A stretch of 64,000 bases of DNA from Lichenicoccus sp965213775 (GTDB taxonomy: Bacteria; Pseudomonadota; Alphaproteobacteria; Acetobacterales; Acetobacteraceae): assembly GCA_965213775.1 (NCBI GenBank), contig CBDCAC010000002.1, positions 558,001 to 622,000 of the forward strand, given 5' to 3'. Of the stretch, positions 33,781 through 42,161 are shown one piece after another. A program made the position numbers and the translations under genes. Position 1 is the first letter of the stretch. Each line of letters starts with the position of its first letter. The notes beneath the pieces were generated by a model that saw only the letters and a program-made list of their open reading frames with translations, was not told the origin of the DNA and did no database searches.

Positions 33781-35411
33781 CGGTGCCGCGACCGAGGGTG
33801 GTCCAAGTGAGGGCAAGCCGGGGCGCGGCCGGCGCCTTGCTGCTGGTGCTCGGCGGCTGCACCGTCGGGCCAACCTTCAGGCCGCCTGCGCCGCCGTCGG
33901 CGCCGGCCTGGCGGAGCGGCGCGACGGGCGACCCCGTGGTCTCGCTGTCGACCGACCCGGACCCACGATGGTGGGTGGCCTTCGGCGACCCGGTCCTGAC
34001 CGAGCTGATTGAGACGGCGATCCGCGATAACCTCGACGAGCAGCAGGCGGTGCTGCGGGTGGTGGAGTCGCGCCAAGGCATCGTCACCGCACGTGCCGCC
34101 GGGCTGCCGACCCTCGAGGGCACCGGCAGCTACGCCCGCGAGCAGCTCGGCGTCGGCGGCATCCTGCAGTCCGAGGGCGTCTACCGGCAGCTTAATGACC
34201 TGGCCGACACTGCCTCGGGTACCGCGGGGTCAGCGATCAGCCGGTCGTCCATCATCTCGGCGGAGAACCAGGCGCTCAACCCGCTCGTCCAGCCGGAGAA
34301 CCTGTTCCAGTATGGGCTGAGCGCGTCGTGGGAGCTGGACCTGTTTGGCCGGGTGCGCCGATCGGTGGAGCAGGCGCGCGCGACCGCCGAGGGCCAGGCC
34401 GAGGCGGCCAACGACGCGCTGACCAGCCTGGAGAGCGAGGTAGCGCAAGCCTACGTCCAGCTGCGCGGCGCGCAGGCGCTCACGGCCAGCCAGGAGCAGA
34501 ACATCCAATCCGCAGAGGCCACGCTGTCTCTGACCGACGATCGCCGGCTTCGAGGCCTCTCCACCGGCCTGGACGTCGACCAGGCGCGCACTCAGCTGCT
34601 GAGCCTGCAGCGACAACTACCAGAGTACGACAAGCAGACCCGCCAGGCCGCGAACCGTCTGAGCGTGCTCATCGGCCAAACGCCGGGCACGCTGGACGCG
34701 AGGCTGCTACAGCCGGCGCCTCTGCCGGCGCTGCCGAGTGCGGTTGGCGTTGGCGTTCCCGGCGCCCTGGCGCGGCGGCGGCCGGACATCCGCGAGGCCG
34801 AGGCGCAGCTGCACGCCGCCACCGCCAATGTCGGGATCGCCGTCGCCAACTTCTATCCGGACGTGTCGCTGACCGGCAGCCTGGGCCTGCGGGCACTGGA
34901 TGCGAGCTACATCACCCGCTGGGCGAGCCACTTCTACTCGGCCGGGCCAAGCGTCTCGTTGCCGATCTTCGAGGGCGGGCGGTTGAGCGCCAGCCTGCGT
35001 CTGGCTCGGGCGCAGCAGACCGAGGCGGCGCTGCACTATCGCGCGACCGTGCTCAACGCGCTGCGCGAGGTTGAGGACTCGCTGGTCTCATTTCGCGCCG
35101 ATCGGGTCGAACGCGACCGGCTGGCCGGCCTGCTGCGCTCCGGCCAGGACACGCTGCTGCTCGCGGCCAGCCAGTACGCGCACGGACTCTCGGACTACCT
35201 GCAGGTGCTGGACGCCCAGCGCACCGTGGAGAGCACCCGCCAGCAGCTCGTCGAGCAGGACATGACGCTGGCCAATGACGTGGTCGACCTTTACCGGGAT
35301 TTAGGCGGCGGTTGGCAGACGCCGGGGATGACCAGCGCGGCGCCCGACCCAGCCGGCCCGCTTCCCGTCACCCCGGCGGCGCTCGACGGCTCGGCCGCAG
35401 GGGCGAAGTGA
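33777..35411 (+). CDS. Outer membrane factor lipoprotein (NodT/OprM family)
   Basis: TolC-like exit channel of the EmrAB-type pump. The lead ALLLVLGGCTVGPTFRPP carries a lipobox with the lipid Cys, followed by the usual start of the mature protein and PRWWVAFGDPVLTELIETAI. The two OMF repeats are seen with FQYGLSASWELDLFGRVRRS and ARRRPDIREAEAQLHAATAN and VGIAVANFYPDVSLTGSLGL. The annotated TTG at 33777 overlaps the emrB stop; a GTG at 33807 (VRASRGAAG) behind GAGGGTGG is an equally good start. About 530 residues, slightly longer than average, with a Pro/Ala-rich tail. Confidence 0.92.
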   Translation: MTVPRPRVVQVRASRGAAGALLLVLGGCTVGPTFRPPAPPSAPAWRSGATGDPVVSLSTDPDPRWWVAFGDPVLTELIETAIRDNLDEQQAVLRVVESRQGIVTARAAGLPTLEGTGSYAREQLGVGGILQSEGVYRQLNDLADTASGTAGSAISRSSIISAENQALNPLVQPENLFQYGLSASWELDLFGRVRRSVEQARATAEGQAEAANDALTSLESEVAQAYVQLRGAQALTASQEQNIQSAEATLSLTDDRRLRGLSTGLDVDQARTQLLSLQRQLPEYDKQTRQAANRLSVLIGQTPGTLDARLLQPAPLPALPSAVGVGVPGALARRRPDIREAEAQLHAATANVGIAVANFYPDVSLTGSLGLRALDASYITRWASHFYSAGPSVSLPIFEGGRLSASLRLARAQQTEAALHYRATVLNALREVEDSLVSFRADRVERDRLAGLLRSGQDTLLLAASQYAHGLSDYLQVLDAQRTVESTRQQLVEQDMTLANDVVDLYRDLGGGWQTPGMTSAAPDPAGPLPVTPAALDGSAAGAK

Positions 35412-35537
35412 GCCGCGCCGTGGCGTCGTGAACACCGTCTACCTGTCGGCGCTGTCCGCACTCGCCGGCTCGGCGAAACCTGCGCCTCGGTCGGCGAGGC
35501 CGGCATCGGTTTCGGTCGGCGGCGGAGTGCTGCTCTG

Positions 35538-35948
35538 ATGGGCATTCTGACGGCCGAGCGGGAGAGCGTGCCGGGTCTCGAGGCGCTCGTGCATCGCTCG
35601 CTCGCCGATCCTGAACCGATGCTTGATGAGGCGGCCAAGCTGATCGGCAGGAAGGCGAATGCCGTTTTCATCCTGAGCGAAGTCAGCGAGCCGACCCACG
35701 TGTTGGAATACTACACGCTGTGCGCCATGGCGATTTCGCAGGGAGATGTGCCGGAGGCGGCGCGCGAGCACGTTCCGCGCTACCCCCAGGTAAGCGCGAC
35801 GCTGATCGGTCGCCTGGCTGTCGCGAAGGAACGTCAGGGACAACGGCTCGAGACCGTGCTGCTGGCGGATGCGTTGCGGCGCGTTCGTGCGGCTGCCCGA
35901 CTTGCTTCGGCTGGTGCTGCCAACGCGCATGGCGGCAGGGAGCACTGA
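35538..35948 (+). pseudogene. TacT-like GNAT toxin acetyltransferase, internally deleted
   Basis: The frame contains VLEYYTLCAMAIS, PRYPQVSATLIGRLAVAKER and QGQRLETVLLADALRR, matching the acetyl-CoA-binding core of TacT/AtaT-type GNAT toxins (YYTLxxxxI...LPRYPxVSATLIGRLAVxxxxQGxGLGxxLLxDALRR). The next family segment (substrate and Tyr region) is missing, and the normal C-terminus (FVRLPDLLRLVLPTRMA) appears in the +1 frame at about 35890-35940. Hence a deletion plus frameshift. No DUF1778-type antitoxin is visible just upstream. It could still be translated as a truncated protein, but toxicity is unlikely. Confidence 0.65.
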
Positions 35949-36222
35949 GCGTTAATGGTCACCCAGCCCAAGATTGTCCGCAGGGCGGTCACGGGAGGAT
36001 CGGAGGCGCTTACTGCCGTGCGTCCACTTGGCCGGGACGTACCCCGACAGAGCCTGACGGTCGCGCAGAGTGGCGTAAAATGACGGTATCGCCCGTGCCA
36101 AATGCCGCCGGGCGTACCCCGCAGCATGATGCCGGCTGCTTCCCCGGCACCGACCCGATGGGCGGGGAAGCAAAAACGGCCCCGAAGAACCGCTTTAACA
36201 CTTAAAGTTCATTGAAAAAACC
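35949..36222. other. Non-coding right edge of the island
   Basis: 274 bases between the GNAT remnant and tRNA-Gly. Short frames on both strands show no recognisable motif. A CCGGCTGC..GGGCGGGG stretch is GC-rich, and the last 25 bases before the tRNA are AT-rich. Confidence 0.35.
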
Positions 36223-36297
36223 TGGAGCGGGCGAAGGGATTCGAACCCTCGACCCCAACCTTGGCAAGGTTGTGCTCTACCCCTGAGCTACGCCCGC
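36223..36297 (-). tRNA. tRNA-Gly (GCC); probable island attachment site
   Basis: 75-base cloverleaf on the minus strand: acceptor GCGGGCG/CGCCCGC, D arm GCTCAGGGGTAGAGC, anticodon loop TTGCCAA on stem CAACC/GGTTG, T arm GAGGGTTCGAATCCCTT, encoded CCA. All stems pair. Its 3' half is duplicated, with three changes, at 26862-26910, which places an insertion of about 9.4 kb at its 3' end. Confidence 0.97.
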
Positions 36298-36588
36298 GCT
36301 CCCGTGCGAGGACGGCGTTCTAGGCGGGTGTCCCTCGGAAGGCAAGCGCTGGCGATGCAGCGTCCGCGCGGCGATGGACGGCGCCAGACAAATTGGACCA
36401 CTACGAAGACGTCTCGTCTCGCTGGACCTCGGCGCTGCCGGTGGCGCATTGTCGATGCCAGAAAGCACCTGGCCGATGGACCTACGATCGTAGCCGCTGC
36501 AGGTGGTGTCGGCCGAGCGGGCCGCCATATCGGACGACACGCCAGCGACGGGCACCGCTGTCGGTCAGACATGAACGGGACGAGACCT

Positions 36589-37650
36589 ATGGACTACATT
36601 ATCGGCCAGAACCGAACCTCGAACCGCTCGCAGCCACAGGATGCCGCGGCACGCAGCCTCGATCGGGCTGCTCCTGCACGCGCGTCAACCGGCCTGATGT
36701 CGGGCGGTGCAGTGCCGGCCGGGCCCATGCCGCAGGACCAAGCCCGCCGCGACAGCGATGCTGATTGGATCAGCGACGGTGACCAGCGCAACTTCATGCA
36801 GCTCGTCGTCGAGACGTCGCGCAGCGTGCCGGTGCTGGTCGATTTCTGGGCGACCTGGTGCGGGCCTTGCAAAACGCTGACGCCGGCGCTTGAGCGCATT
36901 GTCAACGCCGCCGGCGGCCGCGTGCGGTTGGTCAAGGTCGACATCGACCAGAACCGCGCTTTGGTGCAGCAACTCACCTCGCTCGGCCTGCCGCTACAGT
37001 CTGTGCCGACGGTGGCGGCGTTCTGGCAGGGGCAGATCGCGGATCTGTTCCAGGGCGCTCAGCCAGAAAGCGAGATCAAGCGTTTTGTCGAGAGCCTGCT
37101 GAAGCTGGCCGGCGGTGCCATGCCATCGGCCGAGCTGATCGCCGAAGGGCGGGCGGCGCTGGAGCAAGGGCATGGGGAGGCCGCAGCAGACGCGTTCAGC
37201 GCGGTCTTGCAGGACGAGCCGGACAACCCCGACGCGTGGGGCGGACTGGTGCGTGCCTTGGTCGCGCTTGGGGATGACGAGCAGGCGGAGGATGCGCTGC
37301 GGCAGGTGCCGCCGGCGATTGAAGGGCATGCGGAGATTGCCGGCGCCCGCAGCGCGCTGGTGCTGGCTGTTGAGGGACGACAGGCGGCGGCCCACGTCGC
37401 CGAGTTCGAGGCGCGGGTGGCAGCCGACCCGGTCGATCACCAGGCGCGCTTCGACCTTGCCTCGGCGCTGAATGGCGCCGGGCGGCGCAACGAGGCGGCC
37501 GAGCAGCTGCTTCTCATCGTGCGGGCTGAGCGTGGCTGGAACGACGAGGCGGCGCGGCGCCAACTGCTCAAACTGTTCGAGGCCTGGGGCTTTGACGACG
37601 CTGCCACGATGACGGCGCGTCGCAAGCTGTCCGCATTGCTGTTCAGCTGA
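36589..37650 (+). CDS. cnoX: CnoX/YbbN-type thioredoxin-TPR co-chaperone
   Basis: Cytosolic protein that holds oxidised proteins and passes them to folding chaperones in characterised relatives. 353 residues from the ATG at 36589. After a low-complexity lead of about 60 residues comes a thioredoxin domain with VLVDFWATWCGPCKTLTPAL (active WCGPC about residue 90) and the cis-Pro segment SVPTVAAFWQGQI, then a C-terminal TPR-like domain (LIAEGRAALEQGHGEAAADA, DNPDAWGGLVRALVALGD) typical of YbbN. An ATG at 36571 is an alternative start; the open frame back to 36304 is unlikely to be translated. Confidence 0.92.
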   Translation: MDYIIGQNRTSNRSQPQDAAARSLDRAAPARASTGLMSGGAVPAGPMPQDQARRDSDADWISDGDQRNFMQLVVETSRSVPVLVDFWATWCGPCKTLTPALERIVNAAGGRVRLVKVDIDQNRALVQQLTSLGLPLQSVPTVAAFWQGQIADLFQGAQPESEIKRFVESLLKLAGGAMPSAELIAEGRAALEQGHGEAAADAFSAVLQDEPDNPDAWGGLVRALVALGDDEQAEDALRQVPPAIEGHAEIAGARSALVLAVEGRQAAAHVAEFEARVAADPVDHQARFDLASALNGAGRRNEAAEQLLLIVRAERGWNDEAARRQLLKLFEAWGFDDAATMTARRKLSALLFS

Positions 37651-37725
37651 TGCGGTCGTGAGGCAAGGCGGTGCCATGGCGAGCCTGATCCAGGCCACGA
37701 TCGCTTGCCGGGGAGATGGCGCGCG

Positions 37726-38385
37726 ATGAACATGGAGCCGCGTCGCCAGGACAGGCTGCCGCGTGCAGTGCCGGTGTTTCCCATCGAAGGCGCGCTGCTG
37801 CTGCCAGGCGGACGACTGCCGCTGCAGGTATTCGAGCCGCGCTACCTGGCGTTGACCGAGGACGTGCTGGGTAGCGGCCGGATGTTCGGCCTGATCCAGC
37901 CAAATGGCGCGCTTGAGGCGGAGGAGAGCGGGCCGGCGCTGTTCCGCGTCGGCTGCCTCGGCCGCATCGTCACCTTCAGCGAAACCGACGACGGCCGCTA
38001 CCTGATCACCTTGGCCGGAGTGATCCGGTTCCGCATCCTTGCAGAACTTGCGATGACGCGCGGCTACCGCGTGGTGGCGCCGGATTATGCGCCGTTTTGG
38101 AGCGATATCGAGCCCGACAGCCGCGCGCCCGTAATCGACCGTTCGGGGCTGCTGAGCGCGCTCAGGGCCTACTTCACCTACCGCGGATTCGAAGTGGACT
38201 GGAACGCTGTTGAGGCGATGGGCGATGAGGCGCTGGTGACAACGCTGTCGACCGCCTGCCCGTTCGAGCCGCCGGAGAAGCAGGCGCTGCTGGAGGCGGC
38301 GACGCTGGAAACGCGGGCATCTAGCTTGCTGGCGCTGCTGCGCATGGCGACCCATGACGCAAGCGGCAGCGGCCCGCCGAGTTGA
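37726..38385 (+). CDS. Lon N-terminal (LAN/substrate-binding) domain protein
   Basis: 219-residue protein made only of the Lon protease N-terminal domain: VPVFPIEGALLLPGGRLPLQ, FEPRYLALTEDVL, then GCLGRIVTFSETDDGRYLIT. No ATPase or protease part is present. Such stand-alone proteins are widespread in Alphaproteobacteria, and I do not know the partner. GGGGAG precedes the ATG at 37726. It sits in a run with cnoX, the Trm112-like gene and DUF971, all rightward and closely spaced, suggesting one operon. Confidence 0.92.
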   Translation: MNMEPRRQDRLPRAVPVFPIEGALLLPGGRLPLQVFEPRYLALTEDVLGSGRMFGLIQPNGALEAEESGPALFRVGCLGRIVTFSETDDGRYLITLAGVIRFRILAELAMTRGYRVVAPDYAPFWSDIEPDSRAPVIDRSGLLSALRAYFTYRGFEVDWNAVEAMGDEALVTTLSTACPFEPPEKQALLEAATLETRASSLLALLRMATHDASGSGPPS

Positions 38386-38396
38386 GGAGCATAATC

Positions 38397-38591
38397 ATGC
38401 CGCAGGACGCCGCAACCCCAGGGATTCCGGTCGATCCACGACTACTCGAAATGCTGGTCTGTCCGCTTACGCGCGAGCCACTCGAATATGATCGGGCCGC
38501 CGGCGAGCTGATCAGCCGCAAGGCAGGGCTCGCTTACCCGATCCGCGAGGGCATCCCGATCATGCTCCCCGAGGAGGCCCGAGCGCTCTAG
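38397..38591 (+). CDS. Trm112/UPF0434 family small protein
   Basis: 64-residue zinc-ribbon-like protein with the family core RLLEMLVCPLTREPLEYD and AYPIREGIPIMLPEEARAL. Bacterial members (YcaR-like) have unclear roles; in eukaryotes Trm112 activates methyltransferases. Only one Cys of the classical metal site is seen, as is usual for many proteobacterial members. GAGGAG stands nine bases before the ATG. Confidence 0.9.
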   Translation: MPQDAATPGIPVDPRLLEMLVCPLTREPLEYDRAAGELISRKAGLAYPIREGIPIMLPEEARAL

Positions 38592-38592
38592 C

Positions 38593-38985
38593 ATGACTGT
38601 GGAGGCGGGCGAGAGCGATGTCGCGGAGCAATCGATCGGGCCGCCGCTGGAGATCAGGCTGCGGCGGGCGGAACGCCGCCTAGTCGTTCGTTTTGTTGCG
38701 GCGACGTTCGATCTGCCGGCTGAGTACCTGCGTGTGGAAAGCCCCAGTGCCGAAGTGCAGGGGCACGGGCCTGGCGAGAAGCGGCTCGTCAGCGGCCGCA
38801 GGCAGGTCGGCATCCTCGGGGTGGAGCCGGTCGGGCACTATGCGGTGCGCATCCTGTTCGACGACCGGCACGACACCGGTATCTACAGTTGGCCCTACCT
38901 GCATCGGCTCGGTTCACAACAGTCAGAGGTCTGGGCGACGTATCTGAAGGACATCGAAGCAGCCGGCCTTTCTCGGGACAAGTAA
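38593..38985 (+). CDS. DUF971 (gamma-butyrobetaine-hydroxylase-like N-domain) protein
   Basis: 130-residue protein with the DUF971 core: LEIRLRRAERRLVVRF, FDLPAEYLRVESPSAEVQGHG, VGILGVEPVGHYAVRILFDD, and DTGIYSWPYLHRLG. The same fold forms the N-terminal domain of eukaryotic carnitine hydroxylases and is found alone in bacteria, where it has been linked to iron-sulfur proteins. The start lies one base after the previous stop, so translation is coupled. Confidence 0.92.
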   Translation: MTVEAGESDVAEQSIGPPLEIRLRRAERRLVVRFVAATFDLPAEYLRVESPSAEVQGHGPGEKRLVSGRRQVGILGVEPVGHYAVRILFDDRHDTGIYSWPYLHRLGSQQSEVWATYLKDIEAAGLSRDK

Positions 38986-39131
38986 CGACAGTCCGCCGGC
39001 TTGTGCTTGGCACGCCACATTGTGGCACGAAAACGTCTCAAAATGGCCAATTGCAGGGCCGGTCTGCCCTGCATACAGTCCGACGCCGCAACAGAAAGCC
39101 GTCGAAGTGCGGCATGGTCGGGAGGCTGTCA

Positions 39132-39311
39132 ATGACTGAGGCTTGCATTGCCATCGGCCTGCGCGCCGGCGACCTGGTGCCCTGCGGCGCCTGCAAGCGG
39201 CTGACGCCGTTCCGAGGCGGTCATTACGCGCCAAGCAGCGAGCTCTGCGCGGAATGCAGCTATCCGCGGCACGAAAACGAGCCTTACCGAGAGTTCGCAG
39301 ACTCGGAGTGA
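39132..39311 (+). CDS. Small zinc-ribbon-like hypothetical protein
   Basis: 59-residue protein MTEACIAIGLRAGDLVPCGA... with two Cys pairs, CGAC and CAEC, about 28 residues apart, suggesting a zinc knuckle. GGGAGG lies six bases before the ATG, which supports translation. I do not recognise the family. The longer open frame back to 38889 overlaps DUF971 and is a shadow. Confidence 0.6.
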   Translation: MTEACIAIGLRAGDLVPCGACKRLTPFRGGHYAPSSELCAECSYPRHENEPYREFADSE

Positions 39312-39321
39312 GCGGGCGATA

Positions 39322-39456
39322 GAAAGGCCAGGGCTCTGCCCTGGACTCACTGGGGCCTGAGGGCCAGACCCCCCATTTAGGCGCTCGCACGAACAATCGA
39401 GGGATCTAAAAGGCTTTGCCGGTAAGTGGGTCCAGGGGCAAAGCTCCTGGTCCTGC
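39322..39456. repeat. Dispersed hairpin repeat locus 6 (inverted pair)
   Basis: Between the convergent ends of the small zinc-ribbon gene and the L,D-transpeptidase gene. Module B forward at 39322-39378 (GGCCAGGGCTCTGCCCTGG, GGGGCCTGAGGGCC) and module A reverse at 39403-39456 (AAAAGGC..GCCGG, CCAGGGGCAAAGCTCCTGG). Confidence 0.85.
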
Positions 39457-39466
39457 TTGTCTTCGC

Positions 39467-39928
39467 CTAGCCGACCGCGATTGCAGTGAGACCGGCCGCG
39501 AGACAGGCGAGCAAGTCCGGCAGGGCGAGCGCCACGCAGCCCTCAGTGGGCGCATAATCCGGCCGGGCAACGTGCAGAAAGATCGCCGAGCCGCGACCGC
39601 GCACGATCGGGGCGTCGTTCCAGCCAAGCACGCCGATCACGTCGTAGAGCGCGTCGTCCCGCCACAGGGCTTCGTGCCGGTCTCTGAACGGCAGGCGCAC
39701 CCGACAGTTGTACTCGCGCGAACTCGGGTCGTCGCACCAGCCATCCGCCGGCGCCAGCGGCTCGATCGGAACCGCGGCGCGTGGGCGGGCGAGCCGGTCG
39801 GCGCGATACAACACCCGGCGCAGCGGCAGCAGGCCGAGCGGCGTCGCCTCATCGCCCTCCTGCTTGTCCGCTCTGAGTCCGGCACGGCCGACGGCGCAGC
39901 GTAGCGTCAACAGCGGCAGCCGCAGCAT
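39467..39928 (-). CDS. L,D-transpeptidase (YkuD) family protein
   Basis: 153-residue protein with the YkuD catalytic signature IFLHVARPDYAPTEGCVAL: the His, then T-E-G-C with the nucleophilic Cys, near residues 118-131. It resembles the compact DUF-type YkuD proteins of Alphaproteobacteria (REYNCRVRLPF, DDALYDVIGVLGWND). Activity would be peptidoglycan or lipoprotein cross-linking. No signal peptide is apparent in this start, so location is uncertain. It lies just downstream of ribA on the same strand. Confidence 0.88.
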   Translation of the reverse strand: MLRLPLLTLRCAVGRAGLRADKQEGDEATPLGLLPLRRVLYRADRLARPRAAVPIEPLAPADGWCDDPSSREYNCRVRLPFRDRHEALWRDDALYDVIGVLGWNDAPIVRGRGSAIFLHVARPDYAPTEGCVALALPDLLACLAAGLTAIAVG

Positions 39929-39951
39929 GCCGTCCGCGCCGAGTTGAGCCT

Positions 39952-41124
39952 TCAGCGCAGATGACCCAGCCGGGCCGTCTTTGTCGCCAGGTAGGCATCA
40001 TTGATGCCGTTGGCGGTGATCGCCGCGCTTACCCGGCCCTCGACGGAGACGCCGCAGGCTTGCAGGGCGGCAAGCTTGTCCGGGTTGTCGGTCAGCAGTC
40101 GTACTCGATGGATCCCAAGCTCGTCGAGCATGGCGGCGGCGACCAGGAAGCTCCGCTCGTCGTCACCCCAGCCTAGGGCACGATTGGCGTCCACGGTGTC
40201 GAGCCCAGCGTCCTGCAGCGTATAGGCGCGCAGTTTGTTGACGAGGCCGATGCCGCGGCCCTCCTGGGCCAGGTAGAGCAACGCGCCGCTTCCCTCGGCC
40301 GCCATCCGGGCGACCGCCTGGCGGAGCTGCGGGCCGCAATCGCAGCGCAGGCTGCCAAGCAGGTCGCCGGTGAAGCACTCCGAATGCAGTCGCACGAGCG
40401 GCGCCGGCGCATCGGCCGGCAGCAGCTCCGGACGACCGATGATGACAGCTAGGTGCTCGATCGCGCTGTCAGCGGCACGAAAGGCCACAACCCGCGCATC
40501 TGGCACGCCCTCCAGCGGCACCGCCGCATCGGCAACACGCCGTAACGTGCCGGCGGCCCGGTTTTGGTAGCCGAGCACCTCAGCCTCGCCGAGGCGAACC
40601 AGGCCGGGCTCGATGGCATCGCTCGGCGCGACCAGGCAGGCGGGCAGCAACCGGGCGAGTTTGACCAGCAACATGGCAGCGGCTGAGCCGGGCATAGCTG
40701 CAACCGTGGATGGCGGGCTGCCGACGAACTGCTCGGCGGTGGGATCGGCAAACCCGTGCAGGACATGCGGGCGGAGCAGCGCTGGAGACGCCTGCAAGGC
40801 AACCAGGCCCTGCTCGGGCATCGGCCGGCGTAGCACCGTCGCCGCTCGCACCGGCGCCAGCAGCAGGGTGGCCGGGCCAGCGGTCAGAGCCTCGAATTCC
40901 GCGAGCCCCGCGGCGCTGGCGCCCTCGGCGGCAAGAACAGCGAGACGGGCGCCGAGCGGCCTGCCGGCGCTTTCACTCGCCATCAGCGTGTCGAGCAGAA
41001 CCGGCACGCCGCGACGCAGGTCCGACAACGCGCGATGGACGCTGCGCAAGGCAAGACGCTGCAACTGCTCGGCCGGCTCGGTGCTTGCGGACGGGCCAGC
41101 AAGGCTATCCGGCGCCACGCTCAT
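39952..41124 (-). CDS. ribA: GTP cyclohydrolase II with a degenerate N-terminal RibB-like half
   Basis: First step of riboflavin synthesis from GTP. 390 residues. The C-terminal half (about 200-390) is a complete RibA: the zinc triad in SECFTGDLLGSLRCDCGPQ (C-x10-C-x-C), YLAQEGRGIGLVNKLRAY and LLTDNPDKLAALQACGV. The N-terminal half (about 20-190) has the length and position of DHBP synthase in RibBA fusions but lacks the acidic RibB active-site motifs, so it is probably not a synthase. GGAG stands nine bases before the ATG at 41124. A longer frame back to 41391 adds no family sequence. Confidence 0.94.
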   Translation of the reverse strand: MSVAPDSLAGPSASTEPAEQLQRLALRSVHRALSDLRRGVPVLLDTLMASESAGRPLGARLAVLAAEGASAAGLAEFEALTAGPATLLLAPVRAATVLRRPMPEQGLVALQASPALLRPHVLHGFADPTAEQFVGSPPSTVAAMPGSAAAMLLVKLARLLPACLVAPSDAIEPGLVRLGEAEVLGYQNRAAGTLRRVADAAVPLEGVPDARVVAFRAADSAIEHLAVIIGRPELLPADAPAPLVRLHSECFTGDLLGSLRCDCGPQLRQAVARMAAEGSGALLYLAQEGRGIGLVNKLRAYTLQDAGLDTVDANRALGWGDDERSFLVAAAMLDELGIHRVRLLTDNPDKLAALQACGVSVEGRVSAAITANGINDAYLATKTARLGHLR

Positions 41125-41435
41125 CGGCGGCTCCGCACGGCTGCAGGGTGGCGAAGGGGCGCTCGGGGCATCACGGTCTGATAAGTCGGGCAGCGTGTTA
41201 CTGCAAACAAGCCACACGGGTCGTTGTTGACTACAATGCACCCTTGCGGCGGTTTGAGCGTATAGGTCGTAGACGGTGATCGTTGCGCGCGGCTTGCATC
41301 CGTATCCTGCCTTGCGACCAACGAAAGCAAGGATTTCGAGCCGGATTGTTACGCCGCTAGTCGGTGGCTGGGCGGGCGATGCTGAGAGCAACGGGTCGCG
41401 AGTGAGCGTGGACGACGCGGAAGGTGAGGTAAATT
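41125..41435. promoter_or_regulatory. Divergent promoter region between ribA and the response regulator
   Basis: 311 bases with no gene. It contains TTGTTGACTACAATGC near 41223-41238, a possible promoter element with a partial palindrome. I found no FMN-riboswitch-like sequence on the ribA side. GGAAGGTGAGG lies just before the response-regulator ATG. Confidence 0.35.
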
Positions 41436-42152
41436 ATGTCGGGCGACCGCCCAATCCTGATCGTAGACGATGATCGCTCGTTGCGCGAGGAGCTGGCAAC
41501 GCAGCTTCGCGTTGAAGGCGACTTCCGGCCCTTCGAGGCGGCGGACGCAGAGCAGGCCGAGGCGCTGCTGCTTGCACAAGGCGCCCGGTTCGATGCCCTG
41601 ATCCTCGACGTTGGGCTACCGGATGCTGACGGACGCGACCTATGCGCACGGCTGAGGCGGCAGGGCATGCGGATGCCGATCATCATGCTGACCGGCTCCG
41701 ACGAGGAGGCCGACGTGGTTCGGGGGCTCGATAGCGGCGCCAATGACTACATCGCCAAGCCGTTCAAGCTGCGTGAGCTGTTGGCGCGACTGCGGGCTCA
41801 ACTGCGCATCTTCGAGAACAGCGAGGACGCTGTCTTCACGATCGGCCCCTACACCTTCCGTCCTTCGGCCAAGCTGCTCGAGGAACCGACGCGTAAGCGG
41901 CGGATCCGGCTGACCGAGAAGGAGGCGGCGATCCTCAAGTTCCTCTACCGGGCCGGCAGCAAGCCAGTCGCGCGCCAGGTGCTGCTCAATGAGGTTTGGG
42001 GCTACAACGCCGCGGTCACTACGCACACGCTTGAGACTCACATCTACCGGTTGCGGCAGAAGATCGAGCCTGACCCGGCGAATGCCCGGCTGCTGGTGAC
42101 CGAGGGTGGCGGCTATCGTCTCGATCCGACGGTGATGCCGCAGGCCGCCTAA
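41436..42152 (+). CDS. OmpR-family response regulator (orphan)
   Basis: 238-residue two-component regulator. Receiver domain with acidic pair DDD (about residues 11-13), phospho-acceptor Asp in LILDVGLPDADG (about 54), Thr in IIMLTGSDE and Lys in YIAKPFKLRELLARL. The C-terminal winged helix runs from IGPYTFRPSAKLL to LLVTEGGGYRL. No histidine kinase lies nearby, so its partner is elsewhere. A good ribosome site (GGTGAGG) precedes the ATG. Target unknown. Confidence 0.94.
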   Translation: MSGDRPILIVDDDRSLREELATQLRVEGDFRPFEAADAEQAEALLLAQGARFDALILDVGLPDADGRDLCARLRRQGMRMPIIMLTGSDEEADVVRGLDSGANDYIAKPFKLRELLARLRAQLRIFENSEDAVFTIGPYTFRPSAKLLEEPTRKRRIRLTEKEAAILKFLYRAGSKPVARQVLLNEVWGYNAAVTTHTLETHIYRLRQKIEPDPANARLLVTEGGGYRLDPTVMPQAA

Positions 42153-42161
42153 GACGTCAGG

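Noticed and set aside
32107..33873. A 588-codon minus-strand frame across the EmrB-like gene
   Set aside because: Composition (Arg, His, Asp, Gln) is that of a shadow frame of a membrane protein; no domain is visible.
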